From: Lentisphaerae bacterium GWF2_49_21
GTDB lineage: Bacteria; Verrucomicrobiota; Lentisphaeria; Victivallales; GWF2-50-93
Reading direction: 5' to 3'
DNA: 64,000 nt
NCBI GenBank assembly: GCA_001804805.1
Contig: MHBH01000026.1
Location: forward strand, 174,340-238,339
Below, piece by piece: positions 51,163 to 58,752 of the stretch. The first letter of the stretch is position 1; every line of letters starts with the position of its first letter. A model generated the notes under the pieces. The model searched no databases. It was not told where the DNA came from and worked only from the letters and a program-made list of their open reading frames with translations. The position numbers and the translations under genes were made by a program.

Positions 51163-51792
51163 ATGGATAAGGCAAGAACAGACTTATTGACCGCTCAGGA
51201 TTTAGACATCATCGCATCAATGCACATCAAGGCCAGTACTGCCGCTGCTGATTTAAGGGAACCTGGCCGGCAATTCCGGTTTTTCAGGGACAAAGTGCTT
51301 CTTTTCCATGAGTTTGATCCTGAATCAATTGTGCTTAAAAGAAACAGTTCCGGGGAAATCTGCGGTATTTTAATCTTCACCTATTGTGAAAGGGCCTTTA
51401 ATGAATTCGCCGGTCCAGGGCACATCCGATTTTATACCAGGGCAATCAAGGCATTGCTTGGTTTCTACGGATTCAACTTCAAGAAATTCTTCACGGCCGC
51501 CAGATCCATGACGGGTTCCATTGAAAAATCGCTTTCTGCTCCTGCAGGTGATTTTGGTAAGATATGGGTGCTTCTTGTCATGGAGGAATGCCGTAACCAG
51601 GGCATAGCGACCGAACTGATAAAAGGGGGCATTGAGCTCATGAGGCAGAAAAAAGGGAGGACTCTAATAGTTACAGTGAAGACGGACAATGTCCCGGCGA
51701 TAAGGACATATGAAAAATGCGGTTTCAAGAATATCGGAACCTGCGAGGAAAGCTCAGGGCATTCCTACATTTTGCAGCTTGATCTGCCCTAG
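51163..51792 (+). CDS. GNAT family N-acetyltransferase
   Basis: A 209-residue acetyltransferase. The coenzyme A binding motif A is in VLLVMEECRNQGIATELIKGGIE (Q/R-x-x-G-x-A form) and the C-terminal motif B is NVPAIRTYEKCGF. The N-terminal 100 residues are less conserved. It may acetylate an amino sugar or a protein N-terminus; the neighbouring glycan genes favour the sugar, but the family is broad. It stands alone on the plus strand and is convergent with the MacB-like permease gene. Confidence 0.86.
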   Translation: MDKARTDLLTAQDLDIIASMHIKASTAAADLREPGRQFRFFRDKVLLFHEFDPESIVLKRNSSGEICGILIFTYCERAFNEFAGPGHIRFYTRAIKALLGFYGFNFKKFFTAARSMTGSIEKSLSAPAGDFGKIWVLLVMEECRNQGIATELIKGGIELMRQKKGRTLIVTVKTDNVPAIRTYEKCGFKNIGTCEESSGHSYILQLDLP

Positions 51793-51809
51793 CAGATGAA
51801 TAAGTAATC

Positions 51810-53081
51810 CTATTCCGCCCTGAGGACTTCGATGGGGTTCTGCTGGGCGGCCTTCCAGGCGGGATATGTGCCGAAAACTATGCCTACAAGAGCTGAAATT
51901 ACAAAGGAAAGAGCGAAGCTCCAGAAGGTATAGACAGTAGGCCATTCGGCGTAGATAGTCACTGCGTACGATATCCCCATCCCCAGGGCGATACCTATGC
52001 CTCCACCAAGCATCGTCAGGAAGACTGTCTCTATCAGGAACTGCGTGAGGATGTCGCGCTTCTTGGCGCCAAGCGCCCTTCTGGTGCCGATCTCCTTGCG
52101 GCGTTCATATACGTTGGCGAGCATGATGTTCATGATACCCACGCCTCCGACCAGCAGGGATATTCCGGCTATCGAGCCCATGATTACTGTGAAGATGTTC
52201 TGGGTCTGCTCCTTCTGCTTCAGGAGTTCGAACGGCACTATCAGCCCCCAGTCCTTTTCCTTCTGGTGCGTCTTGTCCATATAGCTCTTTATTCTTTTGG
52301 CGGTGTCGTCTATATACGCCACGTCTGTGACCTTGACTATGAACACGTCATGTTCGATATGGGTGATTATCATGTTGCGGCGTCCCTGTCCCTGATAGGC
52401 GTTCTTGCCGAACAGACTTTCTGACGTGCCAGTGGAAATTATTATCATGTCGTTTGGACCGTTGATTTCAGGGAACTGGGTACCGAGTTTGTTCTCGATT
52501 ATTCCGACCACCTGGAATATGGAGTTCTCAATTCTTATCATGCTGCCGACAATTCCTTCCTTGCCGATGACAAAGAGGTTCCTCTTGACATTCTTTCCGA
52601 TCACGCAGGCATTGGATGCATTTAACTCATCCATCTTATTGAGCCAGCGTCCCTCCAGCAGAACCGATTTGGAATCTTCGAGGAAGCTCGTGTCGGCTGA
52701 AACCAGCAGTATGTCGAGGCGAGTCATGCCCTTGAGCACCTTCTTCCTGGAATTCCGGATGGAAGTGATCCTTGAAACGTTGTCGAACTTCTTCAGGTTT
52801 GAAAGGTCGGTATCTTCGAGCCCGTAGTCCTCGGTCATTCCTCCCTGCGACGCCGAGTCGCTCTGCCCGGCCAGAGGGGGTTTCTTGCTATATATGATGA
52901 TCTTGTCAATTCCCATGGCCTCGATCTGGGCGAGTGACTGGCGTTTTGCCCCCTCCGATATGGCAAGCATTGAGATGACGCTGCCGACTCCGAATATGAT
53001 TCCCAAGGACGTCAGGAAGGACCTGATCTTGTGGAGGAGCAGGTTATGGAACGAAAGCCTGAATAGATCGTTTACGAGCAT
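51810..53081 (-). CDS. MacB-like ABC transporter permease
   Basis: A 423-residue permease of the MacB/LolC/FtsX type. The N-terminal helix (about 20-42) carries LHKIRSFLTSLGIIFGVGSV, followed by a large periplasmic MacB_PCD domain (about 50-280). Three helices form the C-terminal FtsX domain (about 300-420), with ANVYERRKEIGTRRALGAKK. In MacB the ATPase is fused to this permease; here it is a separate protein encoded just upstream. It is the last gene of a four-gene set with ATPase, adaptor and secretin and should move a substrate from the periplasm outward. Confidence 0.9.
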   Translation of the reverse strand: MLVNDLFRLSFHNLLLHKIRSFLTSLGIIFGVGSVISMLAISEGAKRQSLAQIEAMGIDKIIIYSKKPPLAGQSDSASQGGMTEDYGLEDTDLSNLKKFDNVSRITSIRNSRKKVLKGMTRLDILLVSADTSFLEDSKSVLLEGRWLNKMDELNASNACVIGKNVKRNLFVIGKEGIVGSMIRIENSIFQVVGIIENKLGTQFPEINGPNDMIIISTGTSESLFGKNAYQGQGRRNMIITHIEHDVFIVKVTDVAYIDDTAKRIKSYMDKTHQKEKDWGLIVPFELLKQKEQTQNIFTVIMGSIAGISLLVGGVGIMNIMLANVYERRKEIGTRRALGAKKRDILTQFLIETVFLTMLGGGIGIALGMGISYAVTIYAEWPTVYTFWSFALSFVISALVGIVFGTYPAWKAAQQNPIEVLRAE

Positions 53082-53134
53082 GGACTGTTATCGTCACCTT
53101 TTTTTGTTTCCGTAAAATCCAAATATCATATAAA

Positions 53135-53160
53135 GACAAACTAAAGTTTGTACTCCAACT
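53135..53160. repeat. GGAGT-type repeat, right half
   Basis: GACAAACTAAAGTTTGTACT then CCAACT matches the right arm of the element at 51021-51088 with only the last base changed. The left arm is not present, so this is a half element, in the gap between the ATPase and permease genes. Confidence 0.6.
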
Positions 53161-53175
53161 AATTTCATCTCCTAT

Positions 53176-53222
53176 CCACATTCGATGTTGGAAGTTCAAT
53201 GTTGAATGTTCGACGTTCGGTT
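53176..53222. repeat. TTCGATGTT/TTCAATGTT degenerate repeat
   Basis: A run of units such as TTCGATGTTGGAAGTTCAA, TGTTGAATGTTCG and ACGTTCGG, with no gene. A similar run at 63893-63934 lies just before the IS end. It may be a slippage-prone simple repeat. Confidence 0.45.
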
Positions 53223-53223
53223 T

Positions 53224-53940
53224 TCATGCCTTGAACTCCTCTTCCCCGACCACCCTGCCGTCCCTCAGGTAGATCACCCTGTCGAAATAGTGTTTGAGTT
53301 CTGGATTGTGCGTGACCATCAGTATCGTCGCGTTTTTCTCCCTGTGCAGGCTCTTGAAAAGCTCCATTATCTCTCCGCTGGTCTTCTCGTCGAGGTTTCC
53401 TGTCGGTTCGTCGGCAAGAAGGAAGGACGGATTGTTGCTCAGCGCCCTAGCAACGGCGACTCTCTGGCATTCACCTCCGGAAAGCTCTGTAGGCCTGTGC
53501 TTCAGCCTGTGACCCAGCTTTACTTTTTCAGCCAGTTCGGCAGATATCCTGTTGCGTTCATGCCTGTGGACGCCGGCATAGACAAGGGGGACTTCTATGT
53601 TCTGCTGGACGTTCAGGTGCGGGAAAAGGTTGAAGCTCTGGAAGATGAAACCTATACAGGAATTCCTCAGTTCTGCGAGCCTGTTGTCGGACAGGCGGCT
53701 GACCTCCCTGTCTATGAGGAAATATTTACCTTCGGTGGGAACATCGAGAAGGCCGAGGAGGTTGAGAAGCGTGGATTTGCCGGAGCCGGATGAGCCCATG
53801 ATTCCGGCAAATTCGCCTTTCCTGACGACCATGTTTATACCCTTGAGGACGGGGACGCTGTTCGATCCAAGGCGATAAGCCTTCTTAACATCCTCAAGAC
53901 GGACTATTTCACCGGAGTTTTCTTTTGGGGGGCTCTCCAT
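53224..53940 (-). CDS. ABC transporter ATPase (LolD/MacB type)
   Basis: A 238-residue ATPase of the MacB/LolD/FtsE group. Walker A is GSSGSGKST, the Q-loop is in FQSFNLFPHL, the signature is LSGGE and Walker B with Glu is FLLADEPTGNLD; the His switch follows in VTHNPE. The gene is separated from the adaptor gene by about 280 bp of repeat-rich DNA and from the permease gene by 142 bp, so some internal promoter may exist. It provides energy for the MacB-like permease. Confidence 0.93.
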   Translation of the reverse strand: MESPPKENSGEIVRLEDVKKAYRLGSNSVPVLKGINMVVRKGEFAGIMGSSGSGKSTLLNLLGLLDVPTEGKYFLIDREVSRLSDNRLAELRNSCIGFIFQSFNLFPHLNVQQNIEVPLVYAGVHRHERNRISAELAEKVKLGHRLKHRPTELSGGECQRVAVARALSNNPSFLLADEPTGNLDEKTSGEIMELFKSLHREKNATILMVTHNPELKHYFDRVIYLRDGRVVGEEEFKA

Positions 53941-54008
53941 GGTTGATGTCTTTGTTAAGATCTTATATCCTGGTTTTTAAATTTTTACGTCAGGAGCTTC
54001 GGCCTGAC

Positions 54009-54096
54009 TTTGGAGTGCTGAAGCTTGCTTCAGCCTTGCTCCCTGCGAAGCAAGCTTCGCAGAAGAATGGCGGTACCGAGGTACACGCACTCCAAA
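54009..54096. repeat. GGAGT...CACTCC bipartite repeat, copy 4
   Basis: TTTGGAGTGCTGAAGCTTGC to GTACACGCACTCCAAA, 88 bp. The ends form an inverted repeat and two inner hairpins are present (CTGAAGCTTGCTTCAG and CTGCGAAG..CTTCGCAG). It lies in the gap between the adaptor and ATPase genes. Confidence 0.65.
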
Positions 54097-54223
54097 TATG
54101 CGTATATCACTAAACGCTTTCAGCGTTAAATCCAACATGAATAACCAATATCCAATGGAATGCAAATTTATTTCATCCGGAGTATACTTCGTAATTCTAC
54201 ATTCCGTGTTCGATATTGGATAT

Positions 54224-55720
54224 TCAATTCGACTTGCTCTGGAAGGGCCTGTAGAGATATACTACGTCCCCTTCGCTCAGCCCGCTTGTTATATGGACGA
54301 AATTGTCATTGGAAACACCCAGGTTGACGTTCGCCACCTTCGGCTTGTCTCCGACCCTGAGATATACAAAATATTTTCCATCCTCCTCGAAGACCGACTC
54401 AATTGGGACGGACATGACATTCTTCAGGATCTGGGTGATGATCTCAAGATGAACGCTCATCCCGCTCACAAGGCTCGGGTTCTGCTCGTTGAGCTCTATC
54501 TCTGAATTGTAAATCTTCGGGGAGGATCTGTCCCAGAAGATCATGTTCACCGGCAGAAGAGCTATCTTGCTTACCTTCCCGTTGACCTTGAGCTGTGGCA
54601 TAGAGTCGGGGGTGATTATCGCCTTGTCGTCGAGATGGAGCTTTGACCTGAACTGTTCAGGAAGATCGAATTCCACGATCAGTTTGCTCATGTCAGGGAT
54701 TGTAATCAGCACTTCCTTCCTCCTGATGTCCATTCCGACCTTCACCTCCAGCGCACCGCCCCACCTCCTGTTGTCAGGATCCCCGTAGGTGACGATTCCG
54801 TCGACTGGCGCAACAAGCTGCATCATGCCCATGAATTCGGTATGTTTTTTGAGATCCCTTTCTATCTTCCTCCTGTTCTCATCAATCTTGCTTATCGCAT
54901 TCTCCTTCTGGATCAGCTGGGAGGCTGTTTTTATCTTCACCTTGTTCATCTCAAGCTCCTTCTGCAGGACGGAATTCTGGAGCTGGGTCTGCTTGTTCGG
55001 GAAGGTGAACCTCTTGAATATCTTCCGTTCCAGGATTGAATTGGAGTAGTTTATGGCCTCACGGTCGGCCTTGTTCTTTAATCCATTGACTTTGAGTTTC
55101 GAGGCATCTTCATCTTCCTGCTTCATGAATACTGTGCTGGTAAAAGTGTCATTTACATCTTCATAAGCCGTCTTTGCGTCTTCATATGCCCGCTTGGCAT
55201 CTTCGACCTTGACATCCTGCGCATCGTCGTCCCTGGGCCCTTCAAGCTTCCTGTATTTGCTAAACGCCTCCTTTGACTCTGTCACCATGTCCAGGGCTGT
55301 CTTGATCTCCGCATGATTGGAGCTTTCCAGTATTTTCTTCTCCTCTATAGCTATTTCCAGTTCTCTTTCGGTGTTCTGGAGATTGAGCTTGAACTCATCG
55401 ATCTTGATCTGGAGATCCTCCGTTTCGAACTTGGCAATGACATCGTCCTTCTTGACCTTGGTGTTTTCAGGAAGTACCCAGAGCAGTTTCGTGTTAAATG
55501 CAGCTTCGAGTGCGAGCTTGTGCTTGACTTTGGAATTGACATTTCCGGAAAGGAGAACGCTTATCGAGAGATCTCCTCTCTTGACAGTATAATAGCGGTC
55601 GAGGACCTTGTCTTTAGATCCCAGCTCCTTCCCCCGCCCGTAGAAATGGGAGTATGCGAAATAGGCTGCGGTGGAAAGGATGACGACTAGAAGTGCGGAG
55701 AATATGATTAGTTTCTTCAT
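54224..55720 (-). CDS. MacA/HlyD-like periplasmic adaptor protein
   Basis: A 498-residue membrane fusion protein. A single N-terminal helix (about 4-23) anchors it. A barrel-sandwich/lipoyl part follows (VKKDDVIAKFETEDLQIKI), then a long coiled-coil hairpin of about 190 residues (about 95-300), the second lipoyl half (QLVAPVDGIVTYGDP) and a beta-barrel domain with PEQFRSKLHLDDKA. Such proteins link an ABC transporter to an outer-membrane channel. The coiled-coil is longer than in MacA, which may reflect a different partner. It lies 14 bases after the secretin gene. Confidence 0.88.
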   Translation of the reverse strand: MKKLIIFSALLVVILSTAAYFAYSHFYGRGKELGSKDKVLDRYYTVKRGDLSISVLLSGNVNSKVKHKLALEAAFNTKLLWVLPENTKVKKDDVIAKFETEDLQIKIDEFKLNLQNTERELEIAIEEKKILESSNHAEIKTALDMVTESKEAFSKYRKLEGPRDDDAQDVKVEDAKRAYEDAKTAYEDVNDTFTSTVFMKQEDEDASKLKVNGLKNKADREAINYSNSILERKIFKRFTFPNKQTQLQNSVLQKELEMNKVKIKTASQLIQKENAISKIDENRRKIERDLKKHTEFMGMMQLVAPVDGIVTYGDPDNRRWGGALEVKVGMDIRRKEVLITIPDMSKLIVEFDLPEQFRSKLHLDDKAIITPDSMPQLKVNGKVSKIALLPVNMIFWDRSSPKIYNSEIELNEQNPSLVSGMSVHLEIITQILKNVMSVPIESVFEEDGKYFVYLRVGDKPKVANVNLGVSNDNFVHITSGLSEGDVVYLYRPFQSKSN

Positions 55721-55734
55721 TTTACCGGAATGAG

Positions 55735-57051
55735 TTAGTTTTTCCCATCCTTTTCCTCTGCATGTTCGTCCCAGGCCTTCTGTTTGTCCTTCATCTTGTC
55801 CGGGAAGATATCTTCAGAGGCCCGGATGATTTCCCCAAGGCGTTTTGCCTCGTTGGCGGTCCTGTCAAGATCCTGTCCTACGAAACCGTTCGGAGTGCCG
55901 GCCTTCTTCAATATGTTGATCTTCAGCAGAAAGACGAGTTGTGTCTTGACATCGCTTTCGTCGACTGCGGAGAAAAGCTCACCGAGCATGCCTGAAAGGA
56001 AAGGTGTCTTCCTCTGGGACTTGAATACAGTATTGGAGTAGAGTCCGCCCAGCATGATTATCTCATTGTCTCCGGCCACCAGCTCGGTATTTATATTCCT
56101 TATGGATATCACGGGGTTGTTTACGGTGATCTCGTTCTGGGTGAATGGTTCGGAACGGATGATCGTGCTCACCTCGGGGTTTATGTTCAGCTTGACTATG
56201 TCCTCGTTGATCAGCACAGGTGTAACATTCAGCCTTACCCCTATGCGCTTGAAAAGGGTTGAGGTCGTTACGACTCCGCCGTTTGTCTGTGTCTGGATTA
56301 TCGGCACGTCTTCACCGGTGAACATGCTTGCGGTGGTTCCGAGATCCACTATGAGGTTGGGCGATGAAAGTATCTTGGCGTCGCGGGCCTTTACAAGCCA
56401 TTTCATGAAAACGTTCAAATCCTTGAGGTTCCCGCCTGCGACTCCCTTGGCATACGGATAAAAGTCAAATCCGCCGCCCTGCGTCGGGAGAGGATTCTGC
56501 GTCGGTGCGCTGAGGTTGTATCCGTACGTGCTGGTCAGCCCCTTTGTGGCGTCGATCTTTGTGTATTCCACCCTGACATCGCGTTCCATCCCCTCGTCGA
56601 TGTAGACTTCTATGACCTTCGCTTCGACCAGGATCTGCGGAATCTTCACATCCATGGACATCAGGGCTTCCTTCAGCTCATCGGTCTTTGCACTGATGTC
56701 GTTTATTATCACCATGTTCTGGTCGGCGGATTCTTCGACAGTGCCGGAGGTTGAGACTATTCCTTCGATGGCGTCCAGGGCAGCCTTGGATTTCATGTTC
56801 CTGCAACGGTAGATGATGGTGGTCTTATCGTCTTTTCCCGGTATGATCTTGATATAGGCGGGAATTTCCTGTGATACCTTCTGGTCGAGTTTTTGAGGAG
56901 GAGTAGGAACAAGCAGTTCCTCTATGCTCTGCACTACGGACTTCCTCTCTTTTTCAGCCGACTGGTCCTTCTTTTCCGCAGTACTGCACGCGGAAATAAA
57001 AGCAATCAGAATGCTAAAGTTGAAGATTTTGAAAATATGTCTTGGGCTCAT
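55735..57051 (-). CDS. Secretin-like lipoprotein (GspD/PilQ family C-terminal domain)
   Basis: A 438-residue secretin with a lipoprotein signal (AFISAC, Cys22). An N1-like short ring domain lies at about 85-135, followed by the secretin domain (about 137-385): QILVEAKVIEVYIDEGMERD, AKILSSPNLIVDLGTTASMF and IRNINTELVAGDNEIIMLGG, with TPFLSGMLGELFS near its end. The last 50 residues are charged. It should form a gated ring in the outer membrane. It is short, lacking the N0 and multiple N domains of type II secretins. It is encoded beside an adaptor and a MacB-like ABC transporter, not beside a type II ATPase. Confidence 0.88.
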   Translation of the reverse strand: MSPRHIFKIFNFSILIAFISACSTAEKKDQSAEKERKSVVQSIEELLVPTPPQKLDQKVSQEIPAYIKIIPGKDDKTTIIYRCRNMKSKAALDAIEGIVSTSGTVEESADQNMVIINDISAKTDELKEALMSMDVKIPQILVEAKVIEVYIDEGMERDVRVEYTKIDATKGLTSTYGYNLSAPTQNPLPTQGGGFDFYPYAKGVAGGNLKDLNVFMKWLVKARDAKILSSPNLIVDLGTTASMFTGEDVPIIQTQTNGGVVTTSTLFKRIGVRLNVTPVLINEDIVKLNINPEVSTIIRSEPFTQNEITVNNPVISIRNINTELVAGDNEIIMLGGLYSNTVFKSQRKTPFLSGMLGELFSAVDESDVKTQLVFLLKINILKKAGTPNGFVGQDLDRTANEAKRLGEIIRASEDIFPDKMKDKQKAWDEHAEEKDGKN

Positions 57052-57188
57052 GCTATGGTATTTGCCACTTCCATGATAAAAATATTAAACGCAATATCTG
57101 TCAGCCATATTGTCAAGAAATTAAAAAAACTGTTAAATATAACATAGTATTCAAAAATGGAATAATAAAGGGAATCAAGAGAAATAGT

Positions 57189-57216
57189 AATGCGAATTTT
57201 CAAGGTTCCCTTAATA
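57189..57216 (-). repeat. Solo terminal-repeat-like sequence
   Basis: AATGCGAATTTTCAAGGTTC followed by CCTTAATA matches the right end of the structured element at 2294-2605 (AATTTTTACAGGTTCCCTTTATA) closely. The opposite end is not nearby. It lies downstream of the MtnA gene. Confidence 0.5.
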
Positions 57217-57237
57217 CCAGACAGTAGCAGAGCATGA

Positions 57238-58350
57238 TTAGGAATGCAGTTTATTACCGAGCATCTTCATGATATTCTTCCTGAATGGCGTTCTGATGAT
57301 TCCCTTTTCGGTGATAATGCCGGTGATTAGCTCGTTTGGTGTCACGTCGAAGGCCGGATTGTAGACTGTTACATCGGATGGGGCGGTAAGTCTGCCGAAA
57401 CCGCGTCTTATCTCATCCCCATTCCTTTCCTCGATGGGAATTCCGGATCCGTTCCTGATTGAAATGTCGACAGTGGAGTAGGGGGCGGCAATATAAAACG
57501 GGATTTTATGGTATTTTGCGAGAATCGCAACGCCATAGGTTCCGATTTTGTTTGCGGCATCTCCGTTTGCGGCGATGCGGTCAGCACCGACAATGACAAG
57601 ATTGATCTTCCCTTCCCTCATTACCTGGGCGGCCATGTTGTCGCAGATCGTCGTTACGTCCACGCCAGCTCTTTTGAGCTCCCATGCCGTAAGCCTCGAA
57701 CCTTGGAGCAGGGGACGTGTCTCATCGGAATAAACTTTTATCTTCATGCCTTTTTCATGTGCGGCATATATCGGCGACAACGCGGTCCCATAGTCTGCTG
57801 TCGCCAGCGCCCCGGCGTTGCAATGGGTCAATATTCCCATGCCGTTTTTAAGCAGTCTGACTCCGTTTTGCCCGATGGATTTGCACATTTCAACGTCTTC
57901 ACGGACTATCTCCAGAGCTTCCATGAGCAGGACTAGCTTAAGGCTTGAAACATCTCCGGCTCCATCTGCAGTTGACTTCTCAACTGCCGCGACTGTTCGA
58001 TTCAACGCCCACGAAAGATTTACCGCAGTCGGTCTGGAGGAGGCGAGATAATCGGCGGTTTTGCGGATTTCGCGGACAAATTCCGATACCTTTCTGGCTC
58101 TGCTGTGCTGCGACACCGCCGCAAGTCCGAGACCTGCCGCACATCCGATAGCGGGAGCGCCGCGTACAACAAGCCGTTTTATGTAATCAAAAATTTCCTG
58201 CCTGTCGTCTGTTTCAAGATAGATAAGCTTCTCCGGAAGCATGGTCTGGTCTATGAGCCTGAGCTTTCCCGGCAGGAAAATTTTATAAAATTTTCCTGAG
58301 GAAGGGAAAATTTTCCTTTCAGAATTGATCCATCTTACAGTATCTATCAT
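57238..58350 (-). CDS. mtnA: S-methyl-5-thioribose-1-phosphate isomerase, with N-terminal repeat insert
   Basis: A 370-residue MtnA, which converts 5-methylthioribose-1-phosphate to 5-methylthioribulose-1-phosphate in the methionine salvage pathway. Family blocks are VRGAPAIGCAAGLGLA, RPTAVNLSWALNR, the catalytic Cys177 in LTHCNAGALAT and Asp257 in VGADRIAANGDAANKIGTY. Both are shifted by exactly 17 relative to the Cys160/Asp240 known for Bacillus subtilis MtnA. The extra residues sit between the first strand (IDTVRWIN) and KLRLIDQTMLPE and are encoded by two palindromes. The remainder looks fully functional. Other methionine salvage genes are not in the window. Confidence 0.94.
   Translation of the reverse strand: MIDTVRWINSERKIFPSSGKFYKIFLPGKLRLIDQTMLPEKLIYLETDDRQEIFDYIKRLVVRGAPAIGCAAGLGLAAVSQHSRARKVSEFVREIRKTADYLASSRPTAVNLSWALNRTVAAVEKSTADGAGDVSSLKLVLLMEALEIVREDVEMCKSIGQNGVRLLKNGMGILTHCNAGALATADYGTALSPIYAAHEKGMKIKVYSDETRPLLQGSRLTAWELKRAGVDVTTICDNMAAQVMREGKINLVIVGADRIAANGDAANKIGTYGVAILAKYHKIPFYIAAPYSTVDISIRNGSGIPIEERNGDEIRRGFGRLTAPSDVTVYNPAFDVTPNELITGIITEKGIIRTPFRKNIMKMLGNKLHS
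58273..58316. repeat. Palindromes inside the mtnA coding region
   Basis: A 26-bp perfect palindrome, CAGGAAAATTTTA joined to TAAAATTTTCCTG (58273-58298), is followed by a 12-bp perfect palindrome, GGAAAATTTTCC (58305-58316). Translated in frame they give a Lys/Phe/Ile-rich insert near the N-terminus of MtnA. Confidence 0.8.
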
Positions 58351-58752
58351 TGCAGTCCTTCTTTAATGTAAAACAGGCGTCTCGCCTGTTATATTTTAGA
58401 CTAGGGAGGCAATTTCTAAATTGCCTCTTTTGAGCTGATTTCAAAGTTGGAGTGCGCTGCCCCGACATCGTCGAGCCGGGATCTTCGACTTTAGCGTGTG
58501 TAACCAGTTGTCGAAGATCCCGGCCCCAACGGGTGTCGGGAAATACCAAGACACGCTGAAGCTGTGAACTCCAACAAGCGTTATTCCCGCAACAAACGTT
58601 TTTCGTATTTTGAAATCAGCTCAAGGGAAAATTCAATCACAGGCGAGACGCCTATGCCACACTCTTTAACAAATTTCAAATCATAAATTTCCAACCTGCC
58701 GCGGCATAATTTCCAAATGAAGCCGGGTATCCTGCATCCAGTATCGGTATTT
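58351..58752. other. Intergenic region filled with repeats
   Basis: A 402-bp gap between mtnA and the ankyrin gene. It holds ACAGGCGTCTCGCCTGT (58373-58389), a GAGGCAATTTCTAAATTGCC hairpin (about 58405-58425), the large GGAGT element (58446-58575), and ACAGGCGAGACGCCTAT (58639-58655). No gene is seen. Confidence 0.6.
58446..58575. repeat. GTTGGAGT...ACTCCAAC bipartite repeat, copy 5, expanded
   Basis: At 130 bp this is the longest copy, with perfect inverted ends GTTGGAGT and ACTCCAAC. The middle holds nested pairs, including CCGGGATCTTCGAC with GTCGAAGATCCCGG. It looks like two repeat types inserted in each other. Confidence 0.65.
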
